This document shows, piece after piece, positions 16,329 to 25,586 of a stretch of 64,000 nt of DNA. Numbering within the stretch: the first letter of the stretch is position 1; every line of letters begins with the position of its first letter. A program made the translations under genes and the position numbers. The stretch comes from Gordonibacter sp. Marseille-P4307 (GTDB lineage Bacteria > Actinomycetota > Coriobacteriia > Coriobacteriales > Eggerthellaceae): the NCBI RefSeq assembly GCF_900604965.1, contig NZ_UWPD01000001.1, positions 574,642 through 638,641 of the forward strand, written 5' to 3'. Under the pieces are notes generated by a model that had not been told where the DNA came from, searched no databases, and was given only the letters and a program-made list of their open reading frames with translations.

Positions 16329-18203
16329 ATGAAAGACCGTATTCTCGATTGCATCGGCTCTCCGGCCGATCTCAAGGTTTTGGACGATTCCGAGCTCGAG
16401 ATACTTGCAGACGAGATTCGCCGGGAGATCGTTGCCTCGGCGTCCAAGACCGGGGGGCACGTGGCCTCTTCCCTTGGCGCCGTAGAGATCATCCTGGCCG
16501 TTCATTCCCTCATCAACAGCCCGACCGATCGGTTCGTGTTCGATGTCGGGCACCAAGCCTATGCTCACAAGCTGATCACCGGTCGTCTCGAGCGGTTCGA
16601 CACGTTGCGCACGTTCGGCGGCGTCTCGGGGTTCACGCGCCCGGCCGAAAGCGAGCACGATGTTCATGCATCGGGTCATGCCTCGGACTCTCTCTCCATT
16701 GCGCTGGGGCTGGCCAAGGCGCGTGAGATCAAGGGAACCGACGAGAAGATCGTTGCTCTCATCGGAGATGCGGGGCTGGCGGGGGGTATGGCCTTCGAGG
16801 CGCTGAACACCATCGGCCAGATGCAGCTTCCCATGGTCATCGTCCTGAACGACAATGAGATGTCCATTTCGAAGAACGTGGGCGCCCTCGTCAAGCACCT
16901 GGGTGCGCTCCGTTCCAGTGAAACCTACCGCGATGTGCGCGATTCGGTTCAGTATCGGTTCGAGAACGCGGGCAGGTTCGCCAGCTCGCTTGTCGGGTTC
17001 GGGCGCACCATGAAGGATTCTCTGAAGCAGTTCGTCTTGCCTCAAGAGACGATGATGTACGAGCACTTGGGTATTTTATGCACGCCTCCTGTGGACGGGC
17101 ACAACATCGCCGAGCTGCGCGATATCCTGTCAACCGCGCTGGAAGCCGACGGGCCGGTTCTGATGCATGTGGTCACGCGCAAGGGCGCCGGCTATGCGCC
17201 CGCTGAAAAGGATCCGGTTCGCTTTCACGGTGTGTCGGCTTTCGACATCCAGACGGGTGCCGACGTCAAAAAGCCCGCGACCGCCCCTTCGTACACCAGC
17301 GTGTTCGGAAGCGCCCTTCTCGAAGAAGGGCGTCGGGACAAGCGCGTGGTCGCCATTACGGCGGCGATGCGCGGCGGCACCGGGGTCGAACCCTTTTTCA
17401 GGGAGTTTCCCGATCGCTCTGTCGATGTGGGCATCGCCGAGGAGAACGCGGTCGGCATGGCGGCGGGCCTTGCGCGCGGCGGGTTGAAGCCAGTGGTCGC
17501 GATCTACTCGACCTTTCTTCAGCGCGCCATCGACCAGCTGATTATCGACAACGCCCTGATCGAGACCGACGTAGTGTTCGCAATCGATCGAGCGGGCCTC
17601 GTGGGGGCGGACGGGGCGACCCATCACGGCGTGTTCGATCTGGTGTATACCCGCATGGTGCCGAACATGCGCATTATCGCCCCATCCGATGAGGCCGAAT
17701 TGGTGAACGCTCTGCATACGGCCCTGCATCTGGGCGGTCCGGTGTCGGTGCGCTACCCGCGCGGCAGCGCCCAGGGGGTCGATCTGCCCGACGAGCCGCG
17801 CATCCTGCCGTTCGGAAAAGGGGATATTCGTCGCGCGGGAGAGGACGTCGCGCTGCTTGCGTGGGGCGACATGGTGCAGACCGCGCTGGAAGCGGCCGAT
17901 GTTCTGTCTGAACGAGGCATCCAGGCGCGCGTGGTGGATATGCGCTGGGCCAAGCCCATCGACGTCGATGCGGTTGCGCATGCAGCCGAAACCAAGCTGG
18001 TGGTAACGTTGGAAGACGGGGTTGTTGCGGGCGGCGTCGGCGAAGAGGTGCTGCACGTGTTGTCCCAGCAGGCCTCGACCACGCCCGCGTTGCTTTTGGG
18101 CATCGAGGACCGGTTCGTTTCCCACGGGTCGCCGTCCGATCTGTTCCGCAGCATAGGTTTGGATGCCGCATCGATCGCTCAGCGCATTCTCGAGAGCCTT
18201 TAG
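16329..18203 (+). CDS. dxs: 1-Deoxy-D-xylulose-5-phosphate synthase
   Basis: 624 residues; AAGGGG precedes ATG 16329. It condenses pyruvate and glyceraldehyde 3-phosphate with thiamine diphosphate, the first MEP-pathway step and also a source for thiamine and pyridoxal. Visible landmarks: TGGHVASSLG (catalytic His44), FDVGHQAYAHK (His75), the TPP motif beginning GDAGLAGG and ending NDNEMSIS, IAEENAVGMAAG (catalytic Glu) and HHGVFDLVY. The TPP motif reads GDA where most DXS enzymes have GDG; Ala148 is the odd residue, with Gly149 next to it. The rest is canonical, so activity is likely. Confidence 0.94.
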   Translation: MKDRILDCIGSPADLKVLDDSELEILADEIRREIVASASKTGGHVASSLGAVEIILAVHSLINSPTDRFVFDVGHQAYAHKLITGRLERFDTLRTFGGVSGFTRPAESEHDVHASGHASDSLSIALGLAKAREIKGTDEKIVALIGDAGLAGGMAFEALNTIGQMQLPMVIVLNDNEMSISKNVGALVKHLGALRSSETYRDVRDSVQYRFENAGRFASSLVGFGRTMKDSLKQFVLPQETMMYEHLGILCTPPVDGHNIAELRDILSTALEADGPVLMHVVTRKGAGYAPAEKDPVRFHGVSAFDIQTGADVKKPATAPSYTSVFGSALLEEGRRDKRVVAITAAMRGGTGVEPFFREFPDRSVDVGIAEENAVGMAAGLARGGLKPVVAIYSTFLQRAIDQLIIDNALIETDVVFAIDRAGLVGADGATHHGVFDLVYTRMVPNMRIIAPSDEAELVNALHTALHLGGPVSVRYPRGSAQGVDLPDEPRILPFGKGDIRRAGEDVALLAWGDMVQTALEAADVLSERGIQARVVDMRWAKPIDVDAVAHAAETKLVVTLEDGVVAGGVGEEVLHVLSQQASTTPALLLGIEDRFVSHGSPSDLFRSIGLDAASIAQRILESL

Positions 18204-18231
18204 GATCCGTCGGTCGTTTCGGGAAAGCGGT

Positions 18232-18786
18232 CTAGCGGGTGGTGACGGGCTTTTCCATGATGTAGTCGTCCATGACGAACCCCTGGCCTATATCGTTGAC
18301 CACCGCCTCGATGGCCTTGAACCCGGTTCCCTCGTAGGCGCGGATGCCCAGAGCGTTTCCCTTGTTCACCGTCAGGTACAGGGCTCTATGCCCGCGCTGG
18401 CGGGACAGCTCGTCGTAGTGCTCGATGGCCCTTCGGGCGTGACCGCGGCCGCGTGCCGACCCCAGCAGGTAGATCTTCGAGATGAAGAAGCGGTTGGTCT
18501 CGGGCTCCGAATATCCGCCGGTGTATCCGACGATAGGTCCCCAGGGATGTCGGTCGGTGGGTTTTCCTGCGAGATCGGGGTCAATAACGAACCAGTACTC
18601 GTAGGCGTGGTGCAAAGCCGCCATATCGCGACGGATGGCGGCAAGCGATTGGAACCGATCGACCATATAGCGCGTCTGGTCTTCGCCGATGAGGGCCGGC
18701 CAGTACTCGATCCATATCTCCTCGGCCAGTTTCGCAAGCGTTTCCTGCTGCTTTTCGGTGCGCACAGGTTGGAATTCGGTGGCCAT
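18232..18786 (-). CDS. GNAT family N-acetyltransferase
   Basis: 184 residues, minus strand, AAAGGAG upstream of ATG 18786. The acetyl-CoA binding motif A is visible as ISKIYLLGSARGRGHARRAI (R/QxxGxG/A variant), followed by LYLTVNKGNALGIRAYEGTG and FKAIEAVVNDIGQGFVMDDY, the usual GNAT ending that places a methylated or acylated N-terminus or small amine in the site. No substrate can be assigned. It converges with dxs and diverges from rpsA, so it forms its own unit. Confidence 0.85.
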   Translation of the reverse strand: MATEFQPVRTEKQQETLAKLAEEIWIEYWPALIGEDQTRYMVDRFQSLAAIRRDMAALHHAYEYWFVIDPDLAGKPTDRHPWGPIVGYTGGYSEPETNRFFISKIYLLGSARGRGHARRAIEHYDELSRQRGHRALYLTVNKGNALGIRAYEGTGFKAIEAVVNDIGQGFVMDDYIMEKPVTTR

Positions 18787-18929
18787 GCGGCTCCTTTCTC
18801 GGTTCCAGTCGATTCTATACCCGCATCCCGCGAGTTCGCAGAGAATACGGCACTTGCGGAGACGGGCCGCTCAATCTGCGGAAAAAAGCTTTCGCTTGAA
18901 CGAATCCATGCGCCGGCCTGCTACAACCA

Positions 18930-18938
18930 TGCTATACT
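18930..18938 (+). promoter_or_regulatory. Extended -10 promoter of rpsA
   Basis: TGCTATACT (TGn plus TATACT). No consensus -35, as expected for an extended -10 promoter. The transcript would have a leader of about 155 bases containing the small hairpin GGCCGCTTCGGCC. Confidence 0.5.
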
Positions 18939-19098
18939 GATCGGGCTTGCGAGAGTTCCGCAGGCATTACGTATTGGCCCCCGAGACATGTTTGTTGCGA
19001 AAGGCCGCTTCGGCCAGCTTATGCGTAAGCGAACATGGTATAGGTAGCAACCATTCATGTTGACGGGTCCCCGGAAAGAAAGTTGAAAGGGGTCCGTT

Positions 19099-20334
19099 TT
19101 GACCGACATCAAGAACCCGTCCGTCATCGACTTCGGCGACATCTCCGATGAGCAGATGAACGCGCTGATCGATGGCACGCTCACCGAGTTCGACGAGGGC
19201 GACCTGGTCGATGGCACCATCGTCAAGATCGAGCGTGACGAAGTGCTCGTCGACATCGGATTCAAGAGCGAGGGCGTCATCCCCTCCCGCGAGCTGTCCA
19301 TCCGCAAAGATGCCGATCCCGCCGATCTCGTTACCATCGGCGACAAGATCGAGGCTCTGGTTCTCCAGAAGGAAGACAAGGACGGCCGCCTGATCCTCTC
19401 CAAGAAGCGTGCCGAGTACGAGCGCGCTTGGATCTCCGTTGAAGAGAAGTTCAAGGCCGGCGAACCCGTTACCGGCGAGGTTATCGAAGTGGTCAAGGGC
19501 GGCCTCATCCTCGATATCGGTCTGCGCGGCTTTTTGCCCGCATCGCTGGTCGACCTGCGTCGCGTCAAAGACCTCGACATGTACATGGGCACCGAGCTCG
19601 AGGCTCGCATCATCGAGATGGATCGCAACCGCAACAACGTCGTTCTGTCCCGCCGCGTGCTGCTTGAGGAGGGCCGCAAGAACGAGCGCGCCGAGATCCT
19701 CACCAAGCTGTCCAAGGGCATGCGTCTCAAGGGCTCCGTCTCCTCGATCGTCGACTTCGGCGCTTTCGTGGACCTCGGCGGCATCGACGGCCTGGTTCAT
19801 ATCTCCGAGCTTTCCTGGAACCACGTCAACCATCCCTCCGAGGTCGTCAAGGTGGGCCAGGAGGTCGAGGTCGAGGTTCTCGATGTCGATCTGCAGCGCG
19901 AGCGCATCTCGCTGGGCCTGAAGCAGACCACGCCCGATCCGTGGGTGAAGCTTGTCGAGTCCTATCCTGTGGGCGCCATCGTTGACGGCAAGGTTACCAA
20001 GGTCGTTCCCTTCGGCGCCTTCGTTGCGCTGGGCGAGAACACCGAGGGTTTGGTTCACATTTCCGAGATGGCCCCCCGCCACATCGAGACGCCCGCTCAG
20101 GTCGTCAAGGTGGGCGACGAGGTGAAGGTCAAGGTTATGGAGATCAACCCCGAGCGCCGTCGCATCTCTCTGTCCATGAAGGCCGCTGCCGCCGAGCTGG
20201 GCATCGAGATCGAGGTTGACGAGACCGTTCAGCCCGAAGAGCGCCCTGCTCGCAAGCGCACCGATCGCGCCGAGAAGGTCGAGGGTGCCGAGGCCGTCGA
20301 GGCTCCTGCCGAGGAGGCTCCTGCGGCTGAGTAA
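19099..20334 (+). CDS. rpsA: 30S ribosomal protein S1
   Basis: 411 residues with a TTG start at 19099, supported by AAAGGGG six bases upstream and by [15 protein letters not shown]-like N-termini in relatives. Four S1 RNA-binding repeats follow at about 36-104, 121-188, 205-275 and 292-362; the third and fourth carry the typical [11 protein letters not shown] and [11 protein letters not shown] strands. S1 helps unstructured mRNA dock on the ribosome. Four domains is the actinobacterial form, versus six in E. coli. The C-terminal 45 residues are an acidic Ala/Glu-rich tail. It is monocistronic, with its own promoter and terminator. Confidence 0.95.
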   Translation: MTDIKNPSVIDFGDISDEQMNALIDGTLTEFDEGDLVDGTIVKIERDEVLVDIGFKSEGVIPSRELSIRKDADPADLVTIGDKIEALVLQKEDKDGRLILSKKRAEYERAWISVEEKFKAGEPVTGEVIEVVKGGLILDIGLRGFLPASLVDLRRVKDLDMYMGTELEARIIEMDRNRNNVVLSRRVLLEEGRKNERAEILTKLSKGMRLKGSVSSIVDFGAFVDLGGIDGLVHISELSWNHVNHPSEVVKVGQEVEVEVLDVDLQRERISLGLKQTTPDPWVKLVESYPVGAIVDGKVTKVVPFGAFVALGENTEGLVHISEMAPRHIETPAQVVKVGDEVKVKVMEINPERRRISLSMKAAAAELGIEIEVDETVQPEERPARKRTDRAEKVEGAEAVEAPAEEAPAAE

Positions 20335-20370
20335 GCTGCGAGACGCATCATCTTCGCATATCGAACAACG

Positions 20371-20400
20371 AGAAAGGATCCTTTAAGGATCCTTTCTTTA
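20371..20400 (+). terminator. Intrinsic terminator after rpsA
   Basis: AGAAAGGATCC (20371-20381), loop TTTAA, GGATCCTTTCT (20387-20397), then TTA. An 11-base perfect stem; the A-rich 5' arm makes it potentially bidirectional. Confidence 0.85.
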
Positions 20401-20467
20401 TGGGTAAACTGGGAACAGCTAGATAGGCTTTCAAGATCCGCATCCGACGGACAAGCGGGAGGCAGGT

Positions 20468-22285
20468 ATGTTGAAGGTTCAGACAGGCAAAACAGTCCGA
20501 TCGGCAGGAAGCGTGCTTTTTGCGGCTGCCCTGGCAATTTCGATGACGCCCCCCGTCGCCTATGCCGAAGATGCTTTCGAGAGCCAGATTCCCGAGCTGG
20601 CTCAAGACCAGTCGGAGCCATCGGCGGAAGAGGTCGAAGCCGCCATCGCCTCGGGTGACCTGTCCATTTCCGACGATAGCGCGGCGACGTTCCAAGAAGA
20701 GGGGCTTGTCCAGCCCCGTGCGGCCCGCTCCTGCTCCTTCCCTGTTAAAACGAATACCAAGGTTCCTTCGAGCGTTCGCTCGTTCGATTATTCGGGTGCG
20801 GATATGTTCGAGACCGCGGCGGCTGAAGCCGAGGCGGCGTATCCCGATGGGGTTTCGTCGGCCATTCTGGTGGGTCCGGGCGATTCGTGGATCGACGCCT
20901 TGGCGTCTGCTGGTCTTGCGGCATCCAAAGGTCCGATTCTGTTCACCGAGTGGGGCGGGCTCAGCGATGCCGCACGCGTGGCGATGCGCGAGTTGGGGGT
21001 GAAAAGCGTTCTCATCATGGGTGGAACCGCGGCGGTTTCGGCTGACGTCGAGGCCGATCTCGCGCAGGAGGGCATCGCGCTCGAAGCTCGCCTGGGAGGG
21101 GAAGACTGCTTTGGCACCCAGCTTGCGATATACGAATATGGGAAGAAGAACGGGTTTTGGAGCGGGGACTCCGTTTTGTACGCAACGGCGGGTTGGTTCG
21201 GGGACGCGCTTTCGGCCTCGCCTCTCGCGTTTGCCGCGCGTTCCCCCATCTTTCTGGTTAATTCCCGCAAAGAGCTGAACTACCAGCAGAAAGTCGCTTT
21301 GGAATCCGCAGCGCAGGAGGGCTTCGGCCGTCGTGCGATTATTTTGGGCGGAACCGCGGTGGTATCGGATGCTACCGAGCGATACGCCGCAGGCGTGAGC
21401 GCGCGTGCGGGCGGTGCTGACCAGGCGGTTCGCTTGGCGGGAGACGATCAGTACGGTACGAGCATCGCCATCGCCAACTACGAGGCGGCCTCTGGTTTCA
21501 CGTGGAACAACGTTGCGTTCGCCTCGGGCGATCTGCCCTACGACGCGCTGGCCGGGTCGGTGTTCCAGGGCAAGACCGCCGCTCCGTTGCTTTTGGTTCA
21601 CGATTACGACACTTCTACGATCGCAGCCGTCGGCTCGCACAAGGCGGATATCGATCGGGTGCGTTTCTTCGGGGGCGAAGCCGCGGTTTCCATGCAGACT
21701 CGCATGGGGGTTTCCGATGCGCTAGGGTATCCCTGGGCGGCTAACTACGGCTTCAAAGTATACGTCGATGCGGGCCATGGACCCGACGGGGTAACGCCCG
21801 GGGTGTACGATCCCGGTGCTATAGCGAATGGATACCGAGAGTCCGACCTGACCAAAGAGCTTGCCGGTATGGTTGATAAGATCTTGCGCGAGGAATACGG
21901 GGTCGCCACGTTTTTGAACGTGGATGGAGGAAACTACCGCTTCCGTATGCCTGAGGCCCTTGCGAACGGTAGCGACGCGTTCGTTTCGATTCACTTCAAT
22001 TCATCCGGGGCAAGCGGGCCAAGCGGTGTGGAGAGCTACATCCACTCCTACAACGCCTCGCGTTTCTCGGCGGCGTGGCAGGGAATGATTCATCCCAGGC
22101 TGGTCGAGGGCGTGGGATTGGCGGATCGAGGACAGCGCAAAGCCGAACTGGCGGTTGTGGGCGGAGGACGGATCCCCTCGGTGCTGCTTGAGGTCGCTTA
22201 CATCAACAACGCAAGCGATATGGCCCAGTACCAGACGCGAAAGCACGTCGTTGCGCACAAGATCGCCGAGGGGATGGTGGCGTAG
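20468..22285 (+). CDS. Cell-wall-binding N-acetylmuramoyl-L-alanine amidase
   Basis: 605 residues; GGGAGG precedes ATG 20468. A signal peptide ends near AYA-ED (residue 33). Three cell-wall-binding repeat 2 modules follow, each ending in a variant of VLIMGGTAAVS (IILGGTAVVS, RFFGGEAAVS) and containing a WxDALSASP-like block. The C-terminal 170 residues are an Amidase_3 domain: VYVDAGHGPDG (Zn His), YRESDL (Zn Glu), FVSIHFNSS (Zn His) and LLEVAYINN (catalytic Glu). It should be secreted, anchored to wall polymers and cleave the bond between muramic acid and stem peptide. It lies in an accessory insert between rpsA and coaE. Confidence 0.92.
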   Translation: MLKVQTGKTVRSAGSVLFAAALAISMTPPVAYAEDAFESQIPELAQDQSEPSAEEVEAAIASGDLSISDDSAATFQEEGLVQPRAARSCSFPVKTNTKVPSSVRSFDYSGADMFETAAAEAEAAYPDGVSSAILVGPGDSWIDALASAGLAASKGPILFTEWGGLSDAARVAMRELGVKSVLIMGGTAAVSADVEADLAQEGIALEARLGGEDCFGTQLAIYEYGKKNGFWSGDSVLYATAGWFGDALSASPLAFAARSPIFLVNSRKELNYQQKVALESAAQEGFGRRAIILGGTAVVSDATERYAAGVSARAGGADQAVRLAGDDQYGTSIAIANYEAASGFTWNNVAFASGDLPYDALAGSVFQGKTAAPLLLVHDYDTSTIAAVGSHKADIDRVRFFGGEAAVSMQTRMGVSDALGYPWAANYGFKVYVDAGHGPDGVTPGVYDPGAIANGYRESDLTKELAGMVDKILREEYGVATFLNVDGGNYRFRMPEALANGSDAFVSIHFNSSGASGPSGVESYIHSYNASRFSAAWQGMIHPRLVEGVGLADRGQRKAELAVVGGGRIPSVLLEVAYINNASDMAQYQTRKHVVAHKIAEGMVA

Positions 22286-22304
22286 GGCGGGTGCCGTTGC
22301 GGCT

Positions 22305-22690
22305 CTACGAAGGGGATTCCGGAAGGTTCCGCTTTTCGCAGAGCATGTTCGTCGCATCCTCCACTGAAAGCGCCGCAACCGGGCAATGGCGGATCAATTC
22401 CTCGTCGTTTGTTATCAAGAGGTCCGCATTGCAACGCATCGCAGCGGCGATTACCAGGTTATCCTCGTAATCGCTATGAAGACGGAGTTGCTTTTGCGCG
22501 ATCCATACATCGGATCGGTCGCAACCGACTGCGGTGGACAGTTCGTTCATTTTCGACAGGCACGTCCATGCCGTTTTCGCCGCCGTAACCGCATCGGCCT
22601 TGGAAACTTCGCCCTTATCGCGCATGACGGCACGCCTGTAATCGGTGGAAACGAGGTAGAACGGGTCTTTCCCGCCGATGGCCGATGCGA
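22305..22690 (-). pseudogene. 5'-truncated PIN-domain (VapC-like) remnant
   Basis: The open frame reads SAIGGKDPFYLVSTDYRRAV and later HSDYEDNLVIAAAMRCNADL then LITNDEELIRH, the middle and C-terminal acidic motifs of PIN nucleases. The expected opening strand with the first catalytic Asp (of the type LIDTNV) is missing: the same frame runs back through a terminator into the stop codon of the upstream acyltransferase with no usable start. The first ATG (22625) falls inside the conserved domain. No antitoxin gene adjoins it. It is best read as a degraded VapC-type toxin, probably inactive. A short 106-residue product from ATG 22625 cannot be excluded. Confidence 0.55.
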
Positions 22691-22719
22691 GGCGCCGCTT
22701 CGGCCCTTTCCGCCGATCG

Positions 22720-22753
22720 AAAAGGCGACGCCTCGCTTTGCAGGCGAGACGTC
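22720..22753 (-). terminator. Terminator of the acyltransferase gene
   Basis: Read on the minus strand, GACG-T-CTCGC (22753 downward) pairs with GCGAG-G-CGTC (to 22727) around a seven-base loop, then GCCTTTT. It lies 30 bases past the acyltransferase stop. Confidence 0.6.
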
Positions 22754-22784
22754 CGTTTCGGCTGGTTGGTTCGGCAAGCAGGCT

Positions 22785-24683
22785 CTAGGCCGTTTGCGAC
22801 GGAGCGCTCTTTTCAGCATCGCCGCGCTGGGGCAGGTAGTCGGCCACGGCGGAGCGGATCAGCTCGATATAGGTTGCCGATCCCTTTTCGGACAGATGGG
22901 TGCCGTCTCCGTCGAAGTAGTCCCCGTGATCGGCGCTGGCCGCGTACCAATCTATCATCCGGACATTGGGGTATTTCTGTGCCGCATCGGCAAGGGCCTT
23001 GTTGCTGCTTTCCATCCAGTCGGTATTCGACCGCGAGTTCACCAGCCATACCATCTTGTCGGTTCCCACATCGTTCATGAGGCCTGCAATCTGGTCGTCG
23101 GTTACGTAGCCGTTCGTTCCCAGGGCGATCACCACGATGCTTCCCACCGTGCCGGCATCGCGGTACCGGTTGTAGTAGCTGCCCGCATTGTAGAACTGAC
23201 GGTTGACGGCCGCATCGATCAGCCCATGCGGGAAGGCGTCTTGGAAGTAGGGAATGGCCCGCACCGATACCGAATCGCCGATCATGAGGATGTCGTATTT
23301 CGAATCGTCGATCGCCGCGACGTAGAACCCGGAGCTGTTTTCGGCAGCATGGCTGGCAGATGCGCTATCGTCGGCGTCGGTTCGGCTGTTCAGCGATTCT
23401 CCCGCTACGATACCGCCCTGGTCTTCGGCCAGCTTGAGCAGCGACCCTCCCTCTAACGCGTTCGTGTCGGGGACAAAGGCGAGGCCGGCTACGGCGATCA
23501 GCAGGGTCACCGCGCTTGCCGAAACCGTCTTGACATGGCTTCGACACCACTCGACGATCGAGGTGGCACCGGTTCGCAGCTGTGCGACCAGCTTTTCGGC
23601 GGCTCCGCGGCGCAGGGGGTTTTCCACGTATTCGTACGAGAAGTGCGCGAAGGCGAAGATGGCTGCCAGTTCGATGGCCATGAGGTAGAGCGGGGCGCCC
23701 TCGTTCACATGGGGCGGTTCGAGCAGCAGCAAGATGGGGAAATGCCATAGGTACATCGAATAGCTGCGCTGACCAACCCATACGAGGGGCTTGAGGGAGA
23801 ACGCGCGTCCGATGAGGCTTCCCGGATGAACGATGCAGGCAATGAACAGCGCCGTTAGCACAGAGCACAGAAGCAGCCCGCCTCGGTATATGAAGGGCGA
23901 GAAGCCGTTGCTCAGCGCCACCAGCAGCACAAGTCCAAGCAGGGCCGCACCGCCCACCGCATCGAGAGCGAGCCGTTCGGACCGAGACATGGCCGCCCCG
24001 GCGTTATCGTCAAGCTTCTGATACGGCCATACGAATGCCAAGATCGCGCCGATAAGCAGGGAGAAGGCGCGCGTGTCGGTTCCGTAGTAGACGCGGGAGG
24101 GGTCGGATGCGGGATCGAACAGCGCGGCCATCAGCGCAACCGAGACAAGCGCTGCGATGGCGCACCCCTTGGCGATCGAGCCCTTCCTGGCGCCCCGATG
24201 GACGATGAGCATGAGAACTACCGGCCAGATCAGGTAGAACTGCTCTTCGATGGCTAGCGACCAGGTATGGGCCAGGGGCGAGGGGGCTCCTAGGGCGTCG
24301 AAGTACGACACGTTGTGGATGATCTGCCACCAGTTGTTGAAGAAGAACACGGTAGGCAGGATGTCCGGGCGCATTTTGGTGAGCAGCGCATGATTCAGAA
24401 GCGTGCACAGCGCGGCTGTCCCCGCGATGGCGAACAGCACGGCGGGAACGATGCGCTTGATGCGGCGAATCCAGAATGCTTTGAGGTCAACGGTCCCGTT
24501 GGCCTCGATCTCGGATATCAGCAGGCCGGTGATGAGGTAACCCGAAAGCACGAAGAACATGGTGACGCCCAGAAGCCCGCCGGGGGCGAAGCCGAGGTGC
24601 ATGTGGTAGGCGATCACGGCGAGGACCGCGAACGCGCGAAGCCCGTCCAAAGACGGGACGTAACGGGATTTTTGGCGGGGCAT
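22785..24683 (-). CDS. Acyltransferase family protein with SGNH domain (OafA/OatA type)
   Basis: 632 residues from ATG 24683, chosen because AAGGAAG precedes it and the protein then starts MPRQKSRYVPSLDGLRAFAV; an ATG 33 bases upstream is less supported. Residues 1-360 are an acyltransferase-3 membrane domain with about ten helices (AYHMHLG carrying the catalytic His, WSLAIEEQFYLIWP). Residues about 440-632 form an extracytoplasmic SGNH hydrolase-like domain with IGDSVSVRA (Ser), ALGTNG (Gly/Asn) and DGDGTHLSEKG (Asp-His). The arrangement matches OatA/OafA proteins that O-acetylate peptidoglycan or surface glycans. Next to a wall amidase this could protect the wall, which is inference. Confidence 0.9.
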   Translation of the reverse strand: MPRQKSRYVPSLDGLRAFAVLAVIAYHMHLGFAPGGLLGVTMFFVLSGYLITGLLISEIEANGTVDLKAFWIRRIKRIVPAVLFAIAGTAALCTLLNHALLTKMRPDILPTVFFFNNWWQIIHNVSYFDALGAPSPLAHTWSLAIEEQFYLIWPVVLMLIVHRGARKGSIAKGCAIAALVSVALMAALFDPASDPSRVYYGTDTRAFSLLIGAILAFVWPYQKLDDNAGAAMSRSERLALDAVGGAALLGLVLLVALSNGFSPFIYRGGLLLCSVLTALFIACIVHPGSLIGRAFSLKPLVWVGQRSYSMYLWHFPILLLLEPPHVNEGAPLYLMAIELAAIFAFAHFSYEYVENPLRRGAAEKLVAQLRTGATSIVEWCRSHVKTVSASAVTLLIAVAGLAFVPDTNALEGGSLLKLAEDQGGIVAGESLNSRTDADDSASASHAAENSSGFYVAAIDDSKYDILMIGDSVSVRAIPYFQDAFPHGLIDAAVNRQFYNAGSYYNRYRDAGTVGSIVVIALGTNGYVTDDQIAGLMNDVGTDKMVWLVNSRSNTDWMESSNKALADAAQKYPNVRMIDWYAASADHGDYFDGDGTHLSEKGSATYIELIRSAVADYLPQRGDAEKSAPSQTA

Positions 24684-24882
24684 GGGACTTCCTTCGCGAA
24701 ATTTTTCTGCCGCCATCTAGTCTACTGGATAAAATAGGTAATTGAGCGGGGTGTTTAGAACGTTCGGCCAATCACGAAATGACCCGAATCGCCCCTACGG
24801 AGGCGTTGTCGCGCACATTGCGCGCTACCCAAGATGTGTATGATGGAGCTGATCGTTTTTCAGGTTGAAAAGGAGGCGCGAA

Positions 24883-25488
24883 ATGAGGCAGATCTTCGTC
24901 ATCGGCGGCATGGGTGCCGGGAAGTCAACCGCTCGGAAGGCTCTGGTCGAGCAAGGTCTGGCTTATATCGACCTCGACAAGGTGGGTCACGAGGTTCTGG
25001 GGTGGGATGTCGTCAAGTCCGACCTGGTCGATGCGTTTGGCGAGGACATCCTAGGGGAAGACGGCGAGGTGGTGCGATCAAGGCTCGCCCAGAAGGCGTT
25101 CGTGTCCCCGGCCCTTACGCGCAAACTGAACCGCATCACGCTTCCCCGCATCGAAGATGCGTTCACCAGCAGGTTGGACGCGTACGAGGCCGAAGGCCAC
25201 AAAGCCGTTGTCGTGGAGAACTCGGTGTACAAGACCCGCAGCATGTCCATGGCCTACAACGCCGATGTGGTGGTTGCGGTTCTTGCTCCCATCGAGACCC
25301 GGGTGGCCCGTGCGGTGCAGTCGGGCTGGGACGAACTGGACGTTCGTCGCCGCATCGCCCAGCAGATCACCGATGCCGAGCGCATCGAGGAGGCCGATGT
25401 GGTGTTCAACAACGATGGCACGCCCGACGATCTGCGCGATCGGGTGGTTTCCTGGTGGCGCGGCTACTGCGCCCAGGAAGGTATCTAG
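24883..25488 (+). CDS. coaE: Dephospho-CoA kinase
   Basis: 201 residues; AAGGAGG lies seven bases before ATG 24883. It phosphorylates dephospho-CoA at the 3' OH of the ribose, the last step of CoA synthesis. The P-loop is [17 protein letters not shown]; the substrate motif [11 protein letters not shown] corresponds to the usual DADxxxH with Leu replacing Ala; later blocks are [20 protein letters not shown], and [20 protein letters not shown]. Unlike most CoaE the typical GGxxGSGKS reads GGMGAGKS. It sits before uvrB, matching the actinobacterial rpsA-coaE-uvrB order. Confidence 0.9.
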   Translation: MRQIFVIGGMGAGKSTARKALVEQGLAYIDLDKVGHEVLGWDVVKSDLVDAFGEDILGEDGEVVRSRLAQKAFVSPALTRKLNRITLPRIEDAFTSRLDAYEAEGHKAVVVENSVYKTRSMSMAYNADVVVAVLAPIETRVARAVQSGWDELDVRRRIAQQITDAERIEEADVVFNNDGTPDDLRDRVVSWWRGYCAQEGI

Positions 25489-25502
25489 CCCTCGGCTTTT
25501 CG

Positions 25503-25530
25503 GGGCCGCTCCGAGGGGCGGCCCTTTCCC
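25503..25530 (+). terminator. Terminator-like hairpin after coaE
   Basis: GGGCCGC (25503-25509) pairs with GCGGCCC (25518-25524), followed by TTTCCC. Confidence 0.45.
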
Positions 25531-25586
25531 GCACTTGGAGCCAAGGCAAGCGGGCCGTTCGTGGGTCTTTCGAAAAAGGAGCGTCC

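Noticed and set aside
24834-25586. Upstream extension of uvrB overlapping coaE
   Set aside because: The extra residues are low-complexity Arg/Gly from a shifted frame of coaE; GTG 25587 with a good ribosome-binding site is the sensible start.
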